Positions 8,128-17,192 are shown, numbered from the stretch's first letter. The stretch is 64,000 bases of DNA from Belnapia rosea (GCF_900101615.1 NZ_FMZX01000010.1:62001-126000); one strand, 5' to 3'. Numbers and translations: made by a program. Notes: generated by a model from the letters alone, not told the origin.

Positions 8128-9426
8128 TCATGGGTTGGATAGAACCGCTGCCGCTTCGGCCTGCCGCGGCTGCGGTGGCAGGCGGCGGAGCAGCCAGAGC
8201 ATGATGGCCATGGCCGGCAGCGCCGCCAGCGTCGTCATCAGGAAGAAGCCGGTCCAGTCCAGCCAGCGCGCCAGGAAGCCGGAGCCGGCGCCGAGGGTGC
8301 GGCTGGCGAAGGCGGCGAGCGAGGAGAGCAGCGCATATTGCGTCGCGCTGAAGGCGCGGTTGGTCAGGCCGGAGAGATAGGCGAGGAAGGCGGCGTCCGC
8401 CATGCCGTCGGTGAAGTTCTCGATCCCGACCTGGGCCCAGAGCAGCGGGATGTTGTGCCCCGCCTGCGCCACGGCGACATACATCAGGTTCGACAGCATC
8501 TGCCCGAAGCCGGTCAGCACCAGGGCGCGGGCGATGCCGAGGCGGCGGATCAGCCAGCCGCCGGCCAGCGCCCCGCCGAGGATCGCCAGCAGGCCGAAGA
8601 CATTGTTGATGGCCGCGAGCTCGAGCCGGGTGAAGCCGAGCGCGGCGTAGAAGGGCTGGGTCATCACCCCGGCCAGCGCCTCGCCCAGCTTGAACAGCAC
8701 GACGAAGAGCAGGATGGCGAGCCAGTGGCGCCGCCGCATGAAGTCGAGGAAGGGATCGACCAGGGCGGCGCGCAGCCGCCCGGCCGGGGTTGCCGGCAGG
8801 CGCGGCGGCGCGGCGGGCTCGGGGCCGAGCAGGACGGCAAGCAGGCCGATGCCGAGCAGCAGGGCGCAGATCCCGTAGCCGAGAGCCCAGCCGCCAAGCT
8901 CCGTCACCGCCAGCGCGCCGGCGCCGCTGGCCAGCAGCGCGCCGCGATAGCCCCAGACATAGAGGGCGAGGCCGTAGCCCTGCTCGCGCTCCTCCAGCAG
9001 GTCGATGCGGTAGGCGTCCACCACCACATCCTGGCTCGCCGAGAGGAAGGCGACGAGGCCCGCCAGGGCGAAGGTCGTGGCATAGGCCGTGGCGCTCGGC
9101 GTGGTGAGGCCGAGGGCGGCGATGGCGGCGATCAGTGCGGGCTGGATGCAGAGGAGCCAGCCGCGGCGGCGGCCGAGCCAGCGGAAGAGGGGCGGCGGCA
9201 CCTGGTCGAGCGCCGGGGCCCAGAGGAATTTCAGCGTGTAGGCGAGGCCCAAGGATGCGGTGAGGCCGATGACCTCGACCGAGAGCCCCTCCTCCGACAG
9301 CCAGCGGCGGAGCGTGGCGGCCGTCAGCGGCAGGGGAATGCCGGAGGCGAAGCCGAGGGCGAGGAGGACCAGGTAGCGCCGGTCCCGCCACCAGGAAGCA
9401 GGACCGGAAAGGGCGGAGCTGGACAT
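8128..9426 (-). CDS. ampG: AmpG-like muropeptide permease (MFS)
   Basis: This 432-residue permease has about 12 membrane segments and the AmpG family N-terminus: YLVLLALGFASGIPLPLTAATLRRWLSEEG, then LGLAYTLKFLWAPALDQVP and LGRRRGW. AmpG imports anhydromuropeptides from the periplasm for cell-wall recycling; in bacteria with inducible AmpC it influences beta-lactamase expression. The second-half motif FVVLFKLGEALAGVMTQPFY is also typical. No ampC/ampR gene is visible here. It is transcribed toward the OYE gene with an 84-base gap. Confidence 0.88.
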   Translation of the reverse strand: MSSSALSGPASWWRDRRYLVLLALGFASGIPLPLTAATLRRWLSEEGLSVEVIGLTASLGLAYTLKFLWAPALDQVPPPLFRWLGRRRGWLLCIQPALIAAIAALGLTTPSATAYATTFALAGLVAFLSASQDVVVDAYRIDLLEEREQGYGLALYVWGYRGALLASGAGALAVTELGGWALGYGICALLLGIGLLAVLLGPEPAAPPRLPATPAGRLRAALVDPFLDFMRRRHWLAILLFVVLFKLGEALAGVMTQPFYAALGFTRLELAAINNVFGLLAILGGALAGGWLIRRLGIARALVLTGFGQMLSNLMYVAVAQAGHNIPLLWAQVGIENFTDGMADAAFLAYLSGLTNRAFSATQYALLSSLAAFASRTLGAGSGFLARWLDWTGFFLMTTLAALPAMAIMLWLLRRLPPQPRQAEAAAVLSNP

Positions 9427-9525
9427 GGCCCCCGCTAGCAGAAGCGCGAGCGGGTCGCCATGGCGTTGCGGCCAGGCATCAAGGGACCGGCAAGAAAGGC
9501 GCGGCCCCCCGTGCCTGGCTTCGGC

Positions 9526-10137
9526 TCAGGGGCGGCCGCCGCTGCCGCCGCCGTCGCCGCCCGAGCCGCGCGGGCTGCCGAGCCGGTCCTGCCGGTCGAG
9601 CTCCTGCGCCGCCAGCGCGGTGGCCGCCGCGACGCGCGGCAGGGGCGGCAGGTTGGCGAGGCGCTGCAGCGTCGCCGCGCCGCCATTGACGAAGATGGGG
9701 CCGGAGAGCGACCGCTCCGCCGCCGCCTGGTCGCCGGCATTGATGGCGCGGGAGGCGGCGTAGAGCGACTGCACCACCGGCTGGGCCGGCGCATTGGGGG
9801 CGATGCCGATGGCGGGCCGCAACTCCCGCAGACCATCGGCGAAGAGCGGGCCGATGGGGCCGTTCATGCCGCGCCAGCGCGGGCCGTAGGGCAGCTCGGT
9901 CGCCAGGTATTCGTAATTCGCCACGGCCCGCGCGGCAGCGGCCGGGTTGCCGGCCAGCGTGCCGGGGTTGCCGAAGGCATAGGAGGTGCCGAGAACCGCC
10001 GCGCGGGTCGGGTCTCCGGCGCCCTGGACGGAATCGGGCGGCAGGGTGGCGTAGCCCTGGGGCGGCTGGTCAGGCGTGACGCAACCGGCCAGCACGGCCA
10101 GCACGGGCAGGGCCAGGAGGGCGTTCATTCTTCGCAT
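9526..10137 (-). CDS. Hypothetical lipoprotein
   Basis: The product is 203 residues. The N-terminus MRRMNALLALPVLAVLAGCVTP is a clear lipoprotein signal with lipobox LAGC, so the mature protein begins at about Cys19 and is anchored in the inner or outer membrane. The body is Ala/Pro-rich, with NYEYLATELPYGPRW and LFADGLRELRPAIGIAPNAPAQPVVQSLYAASRAI. The C-terminus is a Gly/Ser-rich tail (SGGDGGGSGGRP). GAGGAA precedes ATG 10137. It looks like a conserved Acetobacteraceae lipoprotein of unknown role; no enzymatic motif is seen. Confidence 0.8.
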   Translation of the reverse strand: MRRMNALLALPVLAVLAGCVTPDQPPQGYATLPPDSVQGAGDPTRAAVLGTSYAFGNPGTLAGNPAAAARAVANYEYLATELPYGPRWRGMNGPIGPLFADGLRELRPAIGIAPNAPAQPVVQSLYAASRAINAGDQAAAERSLSGPIFVNGGAATLQRLANLPPLPRVAAATALAAQELDRQDRLGSPRGSGGDGGGSGGRP

Positions 10138-10244
10138 TGGCGGTTCCTCGTTCGAGCAGTGAGCGCCGGGCGCTGCGACGGGTTGCCGCCATCGCCTGAG
10201 CCTAAGATAGGCCTCGTGCCGAGGGACCGGGAGGGGCGGAGGAT

Positions 10245-10269
10245 GCCGCTGCGGCCGGGCCGCAGCGGC
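10245..10269 (-). terminator. GC-rich hairpin after the RraA-family gene
   Basis: GCCGCTGCGG (10245-10254) pairs perfectly with CCGCAGCGGC (10260-10269) across a five-base loop, 11 bases past the stop of the minus-strand RraA-family gene. There is no T-tract, so it may be a stabilising or weak terminator hairpin. Confidence 0.45.
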
Positions 10270-10279
10270 AGGCCGGCTG

Positions 10280-10987
10280 TCAGCCCCCCTTCTCGGCCTC
10301 GTAGCGGGCCTTGTTCTCGGCATTCGGCGGATAGAGGCCGGGCAGCGTCTCGCCGGCCTCGACCTTGCCGACGATCCAGGCCTCGAGGCGCTCCTGCTCC
10401 TCGCCGGTATTGGCCACCTCGTCGACGAAGGCGGCGGGGATGCAGACGGCGCCGTCGTCATCGGCGACGATCACATCGCCCGGGAAGACGGCGACGCCGC
10501 CGCAGCCAATCGGCTCCTCCCAATTGACGAAGGTGAGGCCGGCGACGGAGGGCGGGGCGGCGCCGCCGGAGCAGAATACGGGGAGGCCGGTGCCGATGAC
10601 GCCGGCGACGTCGCGCACCGCGCCATCCGTCACCAGGGCGATGACGCCGCGCTTCACGAGGCGCGCGCAGAGGATGTCGCCGAAGATGCCGGCATCGGTG
10701 ACGCCCATGGCATCGGCGACGACGATGCAGCCCTCCGGCATGGCCTCGATGGCGGCGCGGGTGGATTTCGGCGAGGACCAGCTCTCGGGCGTCGCCAGAT
10801 CCTCGCGGGCGGGGACGAAGCGGAGGGTGAAGGCCGGGCCGACGAAGCGCCGGCCCTTGGCCGTCGGGCTGAAGGGCGGCGTGCCGCGCAGCCAGATGTT
10901 CCTGAGGCCCTTCTTCAGCAGGACCGTGGTGATGGTGGCGGTGGTGATCCGCTCCAGCTTGGCGCGGATGGTGGGGTCGAGGCTCAT
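10280..10987 (-). CDS. RraA-family aldolase-like protein
   Basis: The 235-residue protein has the RraA / 4-hydroxy-4-methyl-2-oxoglutarate aldolase fold, with VADAMGVTDAGIFGDILCARLVKRGV, LVTDGAVRDVAGV (the Arg-Asp pair that binds substrate and metal in HMG/CHA aldolases), and PGDVIVADDDGAVCIP. Members are divalent-metal class II pyruvate aldolases acting in aromatic or dicarboxylate catabolism; only a subset regulates RNase E. The N-terminal TTATITTVLLKKGLRNIWLRG is the typical start of this subgroup. The substrate cannot be told. It is transcribed toward the lipoprotein gene with a hairpin between. Confidence 0.85.
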   Translation of the reverse strand: MSLDPTIRAKLERITTATITTVLLKKGLRNIWLRGTPPFSPTAKGRRFVGPAFTLRFVPAREDLATPESWSSPKSTRAAIEAMPEGCIVVADAMGVTDAGIFGDILCARLVKRGVIALVTDGAVRDVAGVIGTGLPVFCSGGAAPPSVAGLTFVNWEEPIGCGGVAVFPGDVIVADDDGAVCIPAAFVDEVANTGEEQERLEAWIVGKVEAGETLPGLYPPNAENKARYEAEKGG

Positions 10988-11140
10988 GGGATCGCTCCTG
11001 CTTCGGGCGTCCGGCTTAGAGCAAACAGGGGTCCGGCGAAATCGCCCGCGCGCCGCAAGGCAGCAATGGCCGGCAGAACCCTCGCGCAGCCCGGCCGTTG
11101 ATCAGGGCCGATCCCGCTCCTCGGGATGACAGGAGGCAAC

Positions 11141-11350
11141 ATGCCGGATTCCGAATCGGGGCCCGCCGGGTTCGAGAGCCATTGGGATGCGGACTGGTTC
11201 AAGAACAAGTCGGAGGAGTGCCGTCGCCTGGCGGGGCTTCTCGACGCGCATCCGCAGCAGGCCGCCCTGCTCGCCCTGGCGGATGATTTCCGCCATCAAT
11301 CGGAGCATGCCCGCCAGCTGGCGGCGATGGCGGTGGCGAACCGGCGCTGA
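11141..11350 (+). CDS. Small hypothetical protein (69 aa)
   Basis: A perfect AGGAGG lies four bases before ATG 11141, which fixes the start. The product (69 residues) is hydrophilic and helical: WDADWFKNKSEECRRLAGLL, then ALLALADDFRHQSEHARQLAAMAVANRR. It probably forms a two-helix bundle. Short proteins of this kind, with repeated Leu/Ala heptads and no domain name, are frequent in Rhodospirillales genomes. Function is unknown. It converges on the unknown third gene of the gnd operon, six bases away. Confidence 0.72.
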   Translation: MPDSESGPAGFESHWDADWFKNKSEECRRLAGLLDAHPQQAALLALADDFRHQSEHARQLAAMAVANRR

Positions 11351-11356
11351 GGGGGT

Positions 11357-12796
11357 TCAGCCGGCCCTGGCATCAAGGATGGGGCCGAGATGCGCCATGG
11401 CCTCGGCCAGGAAATCCGCGGGCGCCATGGCGTAGGAGAGGTTGCCGGCGCCGCCCCAGTCATAGCGGTGGACGCCCTCGGCCTCGGGCGCCGGGCGGAT
11501 CGTCTCCTGGCCGATCTGGCGGGCATCGGCGAAGATGCGATGCTGGCTGGCGAAGTGGCCGTGCAGCGCCGGGTGGCTCCAGAAGATGCCGGGCAGGCCG
11601 GCCAGGGTGGCGATGAAGGCGGCGGTGCCCCCTGGCGCGGCGAAGGCGTCGCAGCTACGGATGGCCGCCACCTTGCTGGCGATGTCGAGGCCGTTGAGGA
11701 AGTGCAGGGCGAAGCCCTCGCCCATGGCGGCCTGCCAGCGCGCCATCACCGCCCTCTCCCGCCCGGCGATTGCGGGGAAGGCCGTGGCCAGCGCCTCCGG
11801 CGCCTGCGCGCCCACCATGCCGGTCATGCCGTTGAGGAAGACGGTGATGCGCGGCGCGCGCGGGCGGAGCGCCTGGAACAGGGCAAGGAAGCCCTCCTCC
11901 TGCTCGACCCAGACCCGTTTCTCGAAATCGAGCGAGACGAAGAGGCGGAGTTCCCCTGGGTCCGGCGGCACGGGCTGGCTGGCCGCCAGCAGCCGGTCGC
12001 GCAGGCGGCGGGCGGCCAGGTTCTGCTCCGGCCAGCCGCTATCCGGCATGTAGAGCGCCTCCGCCACCGAGCTGCCTTCCGCCATGGCGGCGGCGCGGAG
12101 CGTCCGGCCCGGCTCGAATGCGACATCCGGCCGGGCGGCGATGGCAGGCAGCAGAAGCGGGTCGATGAAGGCCGTCCCCGGGTCCTGGCGGATGCCGAGG
12201 CCGGGGGCGACCTCCACCTCCCCGAGCAGCCGGTCGAGCCGGGCAAGGACGATGGACTGGTCGACCGGCCGGCCATTGGCGAGGAGGAAGCGAAGCGGCG
12301 GCGTGCCATTGGCGGTGGCATGGAAGCCGGCGGCGATATCGGCGAGGGCCACCCTCATCTCCCGCTCCGCCATGGCCGGATCGCGGCTGCGGCCAGCGGC
12401 GGCATGCCGCCCGGTGCCCGCGCCGATGGCGAAATACAGGCTGTCGAACCGGCCATGCAGGACCAGCCAGCACCCGTCCCGCCGCACCGCATGCAGGCGC
12501 ACGCCCCAGACATGCGGGTCCATGCGGCGAAGCTGGGCGATCTCCCCGAAGGGGGTGGAGGCGAGGAAGGCGGCCACGGCCTCCACCGGCCCATCGGCGA
12601 TGTTGAGGGCGGCCCCGTCCCGCAGGACGGTCAGGGCGGCGGCGGTGAAGACCTCCCAGAGCGCGGCCTGGCGGGGTCCCGCCGTCATGCTGAGCAGGCA
12701 GGCCGCGGCGAGCACCTCCACATTGCCCGCCGGCTCCCCGGCGGCGAGGCGGGACCGGATGGCCTCGAAACAGGCGTCGAGGCTCTGCTCCTGCAT
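11357..12796 (-). CDS. Unknown protein coupled to gnd-gntK, possibly glycosyltransferase-like
   Basis: The product is 479 residues. ATG 12796 overlaps the gntK stop as TGATG, so translation is coupled to the kinase. The first 200 residues are helical and of unknown fold. The second half has alternating beta/alpha segments (LRLFVSLDFEKRVWVEQEEG, RITVFLNGMTGMVG) and ends with DAFAAPGGTAAFIATLAGLPGIFWSHP. That last segment resembles the C-terminal nucleotide-sugar binding region of GT-B glycosyltransferases, in which a Gly-Gly-Thr follows an acidic/Pro residue. I would not assign a reaction. Coupling to gluconate/6-phosphogluconate genes could suggest a sugar-related role, but co-transcription is the only evidence. 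Confidence 0.65.
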   Translation of the reverse strand: MQEQSLDACFEAIRSRLAAGEPAGNVEVLAAACLLSMTAGPRQAALWEVFTAAALTVLRDGAALNIADGPVEAVAAFLASTPFGEIAQLRRMDPHVWGVRLHAVRRDGCWLVLHGRFDSLYFAIGAGTGRHAAAGRSRDPAMAEREMRVALADIAAGFHATANGTPPLRFLLANGRPVDQSIVLARLDRLLGEVEVAPGLGIRQDPGTAFIDPLLLPAIAARPDVAFEPGRTLRAAAMAEGSSVAEALYMPDSGWPEQNLAARRLRDRLLAASQPVPPDPGELRLFVSLDFEKRVWVEQEEGFLALFQALRPRAPRITVFLNGMTGMVGAQAPEALATAFPAIAGRERAVMARWQAAMGEGFALHFLNGLDIASKVAAIRSCDAFAAPGGTAAFIATLAGLPGIFWSHPALHGHFASQHRIFADARQIGQETIRPAPEAEGVHRYDWGGAGNLSYAMAPADFLAEAMAHLGPILDARAG

Positions 12797-13287
12797 CAGC
12801 GCAGCGCTGCCAGCGCGGCCTCCACGATGTCCTCGGGCAGCGGCTCGACCGAGAGGACGATGGTGCGGTCGCCGGGCGCGGGCGGCTCCAGCGTGGCGAA
12901 TTGGCTGGCCATCAGGCTCGGCGGCATGAAGTGGTCCGGCCGCGCAGCCTGGCGGGCGCCGATCAGCGCCGGGTTGCCCGAGAGATGCAGCAGGCGCACT
13001 GCCGGGCGGCCGGCGAGGAGGCGGTCGCGGTAGACCTGCTTCAGCGCCGAGCAGGTGGCGACGCCGCCGGCCGGGGCATGCGCGTCCAGCCAGGCGCCGA
13101 TGGCGTCGAGCCAGGGCCAGCGATCCTCGTCGGTCAGGGGCTCGCCCCGGCTCATCTTGGCGATGTTGGCGGGCGGGTGGAAGTTGTCGGCATCGGCGAA
13201 GGGCACGCCGAGACGGCTGGCCAGCAGGCTGCCGACGGTGCTCTTGCCGGCGCCGGAGACGCCCATCACCAGGACGAGGTGGCTCAT
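12796..13287 (-). CDS. gntK: Gluconokinase
   Basis: This 163-residue thermoresistant-type gluconokinase has the P-loop GVSGAGKST at residues 9-17, DADNFHPPANIAKMSRGEPLTDEDRWPWL (gluconate-binding region) and CSALKQVYRDRL. It phosphorylates gluconate to 6-phosphogluconate with ATP. Its ATG overlaps the gnd stop as ATGA, so kinase and dehydrogenase are made together. This places gluconate directly into the oxidative pentose phosphate route. Confidence 0.95.
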   Translation of the reverse strand: MSHLVLVMGVSGAGKSTVGSLLASRLGVPFADADNFHPPANIAKMSRGEPLTDEDRWPWLDAIGAWLDAHAPAGGVATCSALKQVYRDRLLAGRPAVRLLHLSGNPALIGARQAARPDHFMPPSLMASQFATLEPPAPGDRTIVLSVEPLPEDIVEAALAALR

Positions 13288-14261
13288 TTCTTGGGTGACT
13301 CGAGATGGCCGCCGAAGCCCTTGCGCTGGGCGGAGAGGACCTTGCCGCTGAAGCGGTCCTCGTCGCGGCTGGTGAAGCGGGCATAGAGGGCGGCGGAGAG
13401 GACGGGGGCGGCGACGGCGGTCTCGACCGCGGCCTGGACCGTCCAGCGCCCCTCGCCGCTGTCGGAGACATGGCCGGAGAAGCCCTCCAGCGCCGGGTCG
13501 CCGGCCAGCGCCTGGGCGGTGAGGTCGAGCAGCCAGGAGGCGACGACGCTGCCGCGCCGCCAGGCCTCGGTGATCTCGGCGAGGTTGAGGGTGAAGCGCT
13601 GGTCCTCGGGGAGGGCGGCGCTGTCGGCGTGGTGGAGGATGTCGAGGCCCTCGGCGAAGGCCTGCATCATGCCATATTCGATGCCGTTGTGAATCATCTT
13701 GGTGAAGTGGCCGGCACCGTTCGGCCCGGCATGGACATAGCCCTGCTCCGGCCGCGGGTCGCCGGCATAGCCCGGCGTCGGCGGCGCGGCGGCCTTGCCG
13801 GGGGCGAGGGCGGCGAGGATGGGGTCGAGCCGGCGGACGATCTCGTCCTCGCCGCCGATCATCATGGAATAGCCGCGCTCAAGCCCCCAGACGCCGCCCG
13901 AGGTGCCGATATCGAGGAAATGCAGCCCCTTCGCCCGCAGCGCGGTGCCGCGGCGGACGCTGTCCTTCCACATGGAATTGCCGCCATCGATCAGCACGTC
14001 CCCGGGCGAGAGGAGGGCGGCGAGGCTGTCGATCGCCGCCTCGGTCGGGGCGCCGTTGGGCAGCATGATCCAGATGGTGCGGGGGGCGGCGAGGGCGGCG
14101 ACCATGGCCTCGAGGCTGTCCACGGCGCGGGCGCCCTCCTGTGCCAGGGCGGCGCCGGGGGCGGGGTCGCGGTCGAAGGCCACGCAGTCATGGCCGGCGC
14201 GGAGCAGCCGCCGCACGATGTTGCCGCCCATGCGGCCGAGGCCGACCATGCCGAGTTGCAT
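13284..14261 (-). CDS. gnd: 6-phosphogluconate dehydrogenase, decarboxylating (short type)
   Basis: The 325-residue enzyme begins MQLGMVGLGRMGGNIVRRL with the GxGxxG NADP/NAD-binding site. It has LIDGGNSMWKDSVRR, LDIGTSGGVWGLERGYSMMIGG (substrate loop), and GAGHFTKMIHNGIEYGMMQAFAEG with the catalytic Lys-x2-His-Asn. The length puts it in the short YqeC/GndA-type branch, often NAD-dependent, rather than the 470-residue form. It converts 6-phosphogluconate to ribulose-5-phosphate and CO2. The frame is open upstream to 14321 but the family start is ATG 14261. It is first in a three-gene coupled operon. Confidence 0.93.
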   Translation of the reverse strand: MQLGMVGLGRMGGNIVRRLLRAGHDCVAFDRDPAPGAALAQEGARAVDSLEAMVAALAAPRTIWIMLPNGAPTEAAIDSLAALLSPGDVLIDGGNSMWKDSVRRGTALRAKGLHFLDIGTSGGVWGLERGYSMMIGGEDEIVRRLDPILAALAPGKAAAPPTPGYAGDPRPEQGYVHAGPNGAGHFTKMIHNGIEYGMMQAFAEGLDILHHADSAALPEDQRFTLNLAEITEAWRRGSVVASWLLDLTAQALAGDPALEGFSGHVSDSGEGRWTVQAAVETAVAAPVLSAALYARFTSRDEDRFSGKVLSAQRKGFGGHLESPKK

Positions 14262-14342
14262 CCGTCCAAACTCCCTTAAAAAGGACAGCCGGGGAGAAGG
14301 TATTCTCCTCGAGCCCCTCATCTGTTTCCCTGAGTTCGCTAC

Positions 14343-17192
14343 TCAATCAAATCGCGCCAGGGTGAACTCCGGCGGGACGGACGCGCGGCCCAGCACGGCA
14401 TCCGCCGTCATCCGCCCGGCGATGGGGGCCAGGGTGTAGCCGTTGCTGGTGACGGCATGGAAGAGGCCAGGCGTGCCAGGCACCTCGCCCAGCAGGGGGG
14501 CACGGTCCACCTCCACCGCGAGGCCGGTCCAGGCGCGGATGGCCTGCATGCCGGCGAGGCCGGGCAGGACGCGGCCGGCGACCCAGAGATTGCCCTCGAT
14601 CGAGCGGCGCAGGTTGCGCGGGGCGCCATGCGCGTCGAGCACCCCCGGCCAGCCGCCGCCGACCAGCACATGTCCGCCATCGCCCTGCTTCAGCGAGAGG
14701 TGGCGGCCGGCATGGGCGACGAGGTGGCGCATGACGGGCGCCACGCCTTCGGTCGCGATCACCTGCTGGACGGAGCCGACCACGGGCAGGGTGACGCCGA
14801 GCATGCCGGCGATGCGCCCGGCATAGGCCCCGGCACAATTCACCACCCGCCCGGCGCGGATGGTGCCGCCCGGCGTCGCCACCGCGAAGCCGCCCCCCGC
14901 ACGGGCGATGGCCTGCACCTCAACCCCCTCGCGCAGCCGGGCACCGGACCGGGCGGCGAGGCGGCGCAGCGTGAGGGTGCCGCGCAGCGGGTCGATCTGC
15001 CCCTCCCCCGGGGCGAAGCCGGCGCCGATGAAGTCCTGGCCCAGATAGGGGGCGAGGCTGCGCAGCTCATTGGCGCCGAGCAGGTGGCTCTCGATCCCCC
15101 GCGCCCGCTCCGCCGCGACCTTGGCGCGGAGCCAGCGGAATTGCGCCTCCGTCTCGGCCAGCATCAGGCCGCCTTCGGTGCGGATGCCAAGCCCCTCCCC
15201 CGCCTCGGCGGCGATCTCGCGCCAGAGGGCGATGCTGCGCGGGCCAAGCGGCAGGCGGTCGAGCGAGGGGCCGGTCTCCTGCTCGCCATCGAAGTCGTAG
15301 GTGAGGAGCTGCACATGGAGGCTGCCGGCATTGGCGGTGCTGGCGGCCATGCCCGCCTCGCCGCGCTCGGCCAGCAGCACATCGGCGCCCTCGCGGGCGA
15401 GGTAGTAGGCCGTGGAGAGGCCGAGCGCGCCGCCGCCGATGACCAGCACGTCGCAGCTCTCGGCCAGCGGCGCCACCGGACGCGTGTTCCACTGGTTGTA
15501 GTGGGGCAGCGGGAAGGTCGGCCAGTCGCCGCCCTCGGGCAGCTCCAGCATGAGGGCGGCGGCGGGGACGGGCTTCACCGGGGCGCGCGGGGCGGCGAAG
15601 CCGGCCTCCTCCGCCACGCCGCAGAGCCGGGCGACGGAGGCCGAGCACATCCGCCCCTGGCAGCGGCCCATCCCCGCCCGTGTCGCCTTCTTCAGCCCGG
15701 CCAGCGAGCGAATCCCGGCGGCCTGCTCGGCACGCAGCCGCCCGGCGGTGACCTCCTCGCAGCGGCAGAGGATGGTCTCGTCCGGGATGGCGGCGATGTC
15801 GAGGGGCGGGGCGGCGAAGAGGCGCCAGAGCCCGGCCTGGAAGTCGAGCGCCCGGCGGAGCGCGGTGCGGGCCGGCGCCGCGTCGGGCACGGCAAGGCCG
15901 AGATCCGCCGCCGCCGCCAGCCCGGCCAGCCGGCCACGGGCGAGCGCGATGCGGGCGCCGCCGATCGCCGCGCCGTCGCCGACCGCGAAGACCTGGGGCA
16001 GCGAGGTGCGGCCGTCCTCCGCCGTCACCGTCTCCAGCCGCTCGCCGGCGAAGCGGTGCTCGGCGCCCAGCGCCCGGGCGAGGCCGGTCTCCGGCTGGAA
16101 GCCCATGTTGAGGGCGCAGGCCTCGGCCTCGATGCGGCGCTCGCCCGCGGGCGTCATCAGGCGGAGGGCGGCGAAGCGCCCCCTCCCCTCGCAGCCGAGA
16201 ATCCTCGTGCCCCAGAGCACCGGCACGCCGGCCCGGCGGAGGCGCTGGAGGTAGCGCAGCCCGTCCCAGGCGAGGTCGGGCGAGGCGCGCAGGATGCCGA
16301 GCGCGTCGCGCCAGGCGGCGAAGCCGGGCCGGGGCGCCGCCTCGGCGACCGCCGCCACCTCGGCGCCGCCATCGAGCAGCTCGCAGGCGAGCTGGAGGTT
16401 CAGCGGGCCGTTGCCGGCGATGACGATGCGGCGGCCGGGGGAGACGCGGTTGGCCCGCGCCAGGGTCTGCATCGCCCCGGTGGTCATGACGCCGGGCAGG
16501 GTCCAGCCGGGGACGGGCACCGGGCGCTCATGCGCGCCGGCGGCGAGGATGAGGCGGCGGGGGCGGAAGGTGGTGGCGGCGCCCTCCACCAGGGCGCCGA
16601 TTTCGTCCGGGGCGAAGCCGCCCCAGACGGTGGCGCCGGTGAGGATCCCGGCCCCGACGGCGCGGGCCGCGGCGCGCAGCGCATCGCCCCGGCGGAACTG
16701 CGCATCGGGCGCGGCATGGGCATGGCTGGCGGCGAGCGGCTTGAGATACTGCCCGCCCGCATCGCCGCGCTCGTCGAGCACCAGGACGCGGGCGCCGGCC
16801 GCGGCGGCGGCCTCGGCGGCGGCGAGGCCGGCCGGGCCGGCGCCGACCACCAGCACGTCGCAGTCGCGCTCCGGGATGGCCCCGGGCGCGGCGGCGAGGG
16901 GGGCGGGCGAGACGGGCGCGGCGCTGCCCACCGCCATGCCATCCTGCACCTTGGTCAGGCAGGCGCGCTGGCCCGCCTTGCCATCCACCGTCACCAGGCA
17001 GTCGAAGCAGGCGCCCATGCCGCAATAGAGGCCGCGCGGCGCGCCGGAGGGCGTCTCGCGATAGGCGAGGATGCCAGCGGCGGAGAGGGTGGCGGCGATG
17101 GTCTCGCCCGGCAGGGCCTCGATCGCCTGGCCGTCGAAGGTGATGCGGATGGGGGCGGCGGTGGGGCGGATATCGGGGTGGGTGAGGCGCAT
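14343..17192 (-). CDS. HcnA-HcnB-HcnC-like fused amino-acid/opine dehydrogenase
   Basis: This 949-residue single chain carries three modules. Residues about 15-85 are a 2Fe-2S ferredoxin domain with Cys57, Cys62, Cys65 and Cys78. Residues 108-535 are a pyridine-nucleotide-disulfide oxidoreductase with GAGPAG at 117-122, followed by a BFD-type [2Fe-2S] motif (Cys476, Cys478, Cys511, Cys516). Residues 578-949 are a DAO-type flavoprotein with GGGALG at 586-591. HcnABC and opine oxidase OoxAB have these modules on separate polypeptides. Such enzymes oxidise glycine, opines, proline or hydroxyproline and pass electrons to the respiratory chain. The substrate is unknown. All cofactor motifs are intact, and no frameshift or internal stop is seen. 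Confidence 0.85.
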   Translation of the reverse strand: MRLTHPDIRPTAAPIRITFDGQAIEALPGETIAATLSAAGILAYRETPSGAPRGLYCGMGACFDCLVTVDGKAGQRACLTKVQDGMAVGSAAPVSPAPLAAAPGAIPERDCDVLVVGAGPAGLAAAEAAAAAGARVLVLDERGDAGGQYLKPLAASHAHAAPDAQFRRGDALRAAARAVGAGILTGATVWGGFAPDEIGALVEGAATTFRPRRLILAAGAHERPVPVPGWTLPGVMTTGAMQTLARANRVSPGRRIVIAGNGPLNLQLACELLDGGAEVAAVAEAAPRPGFAAWRDALGILRASPDLAWDGLRYLQRLRRAGVPVLWGTRILGCEGRGRFAALRLMTPAGERRIEAEACALNMGFQPETGLARALGAEHRFAGERLETVTAEDGRTSLPQVFAVGDGAAIGGARIALARGRLAGLAAAADLGLAVPDAAPARTALRRALDFQAGLWRLFAAPPLDIAAIPDETILCRCEEVTAGRLRAEQAAGIRSLAGLKKATRAGMGRCQGRMCSASVARLCGVAEEAGFAAPRAPVKPVPAAALMLELPEGGDWPTFPLPHYNQWNTRPVAPLAESCDVLVIGGGALGLSTAYYLAREGADVLLAERGEAGMAASTANAGSLHVQLLTYDFDGEQETGPSLDRLPLGPRSIALWREIAAEAGEGLGIRTEGGLMLAETEAQFRWLRAKVAAERARGIESHLLGANELRSLAPYLGQDFIGAGFAPGEGQIDPLRGTLTLRRLAARSGARLREGVEVQAIARAGGGFAVATPGGTIRAGRVVNCAGAYAGRIAGMLGVTLPVVGSVQQVIATEGVAPVMRHLVAHAGRHLSLKQGDGGHVLVGGGWPGVLDAHGAPRNLRRSIEGNLWVAGRVLPGLAGMQAIRAWTGLAVEVDRAPLLGEVPGTPGLFHAVTSNGYTLAPIAGRMTADAVLGRASVPPEFTLARFD

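Noticed and set aside
10280-10987. Regulator of RNase E (RraA) as the function of this gene.
   Set aside because: The aldolase Arg-Asp active-site pair is present and most homologues with this N-terminus are metabolic aldolases; there is no evidence for RNase binding.
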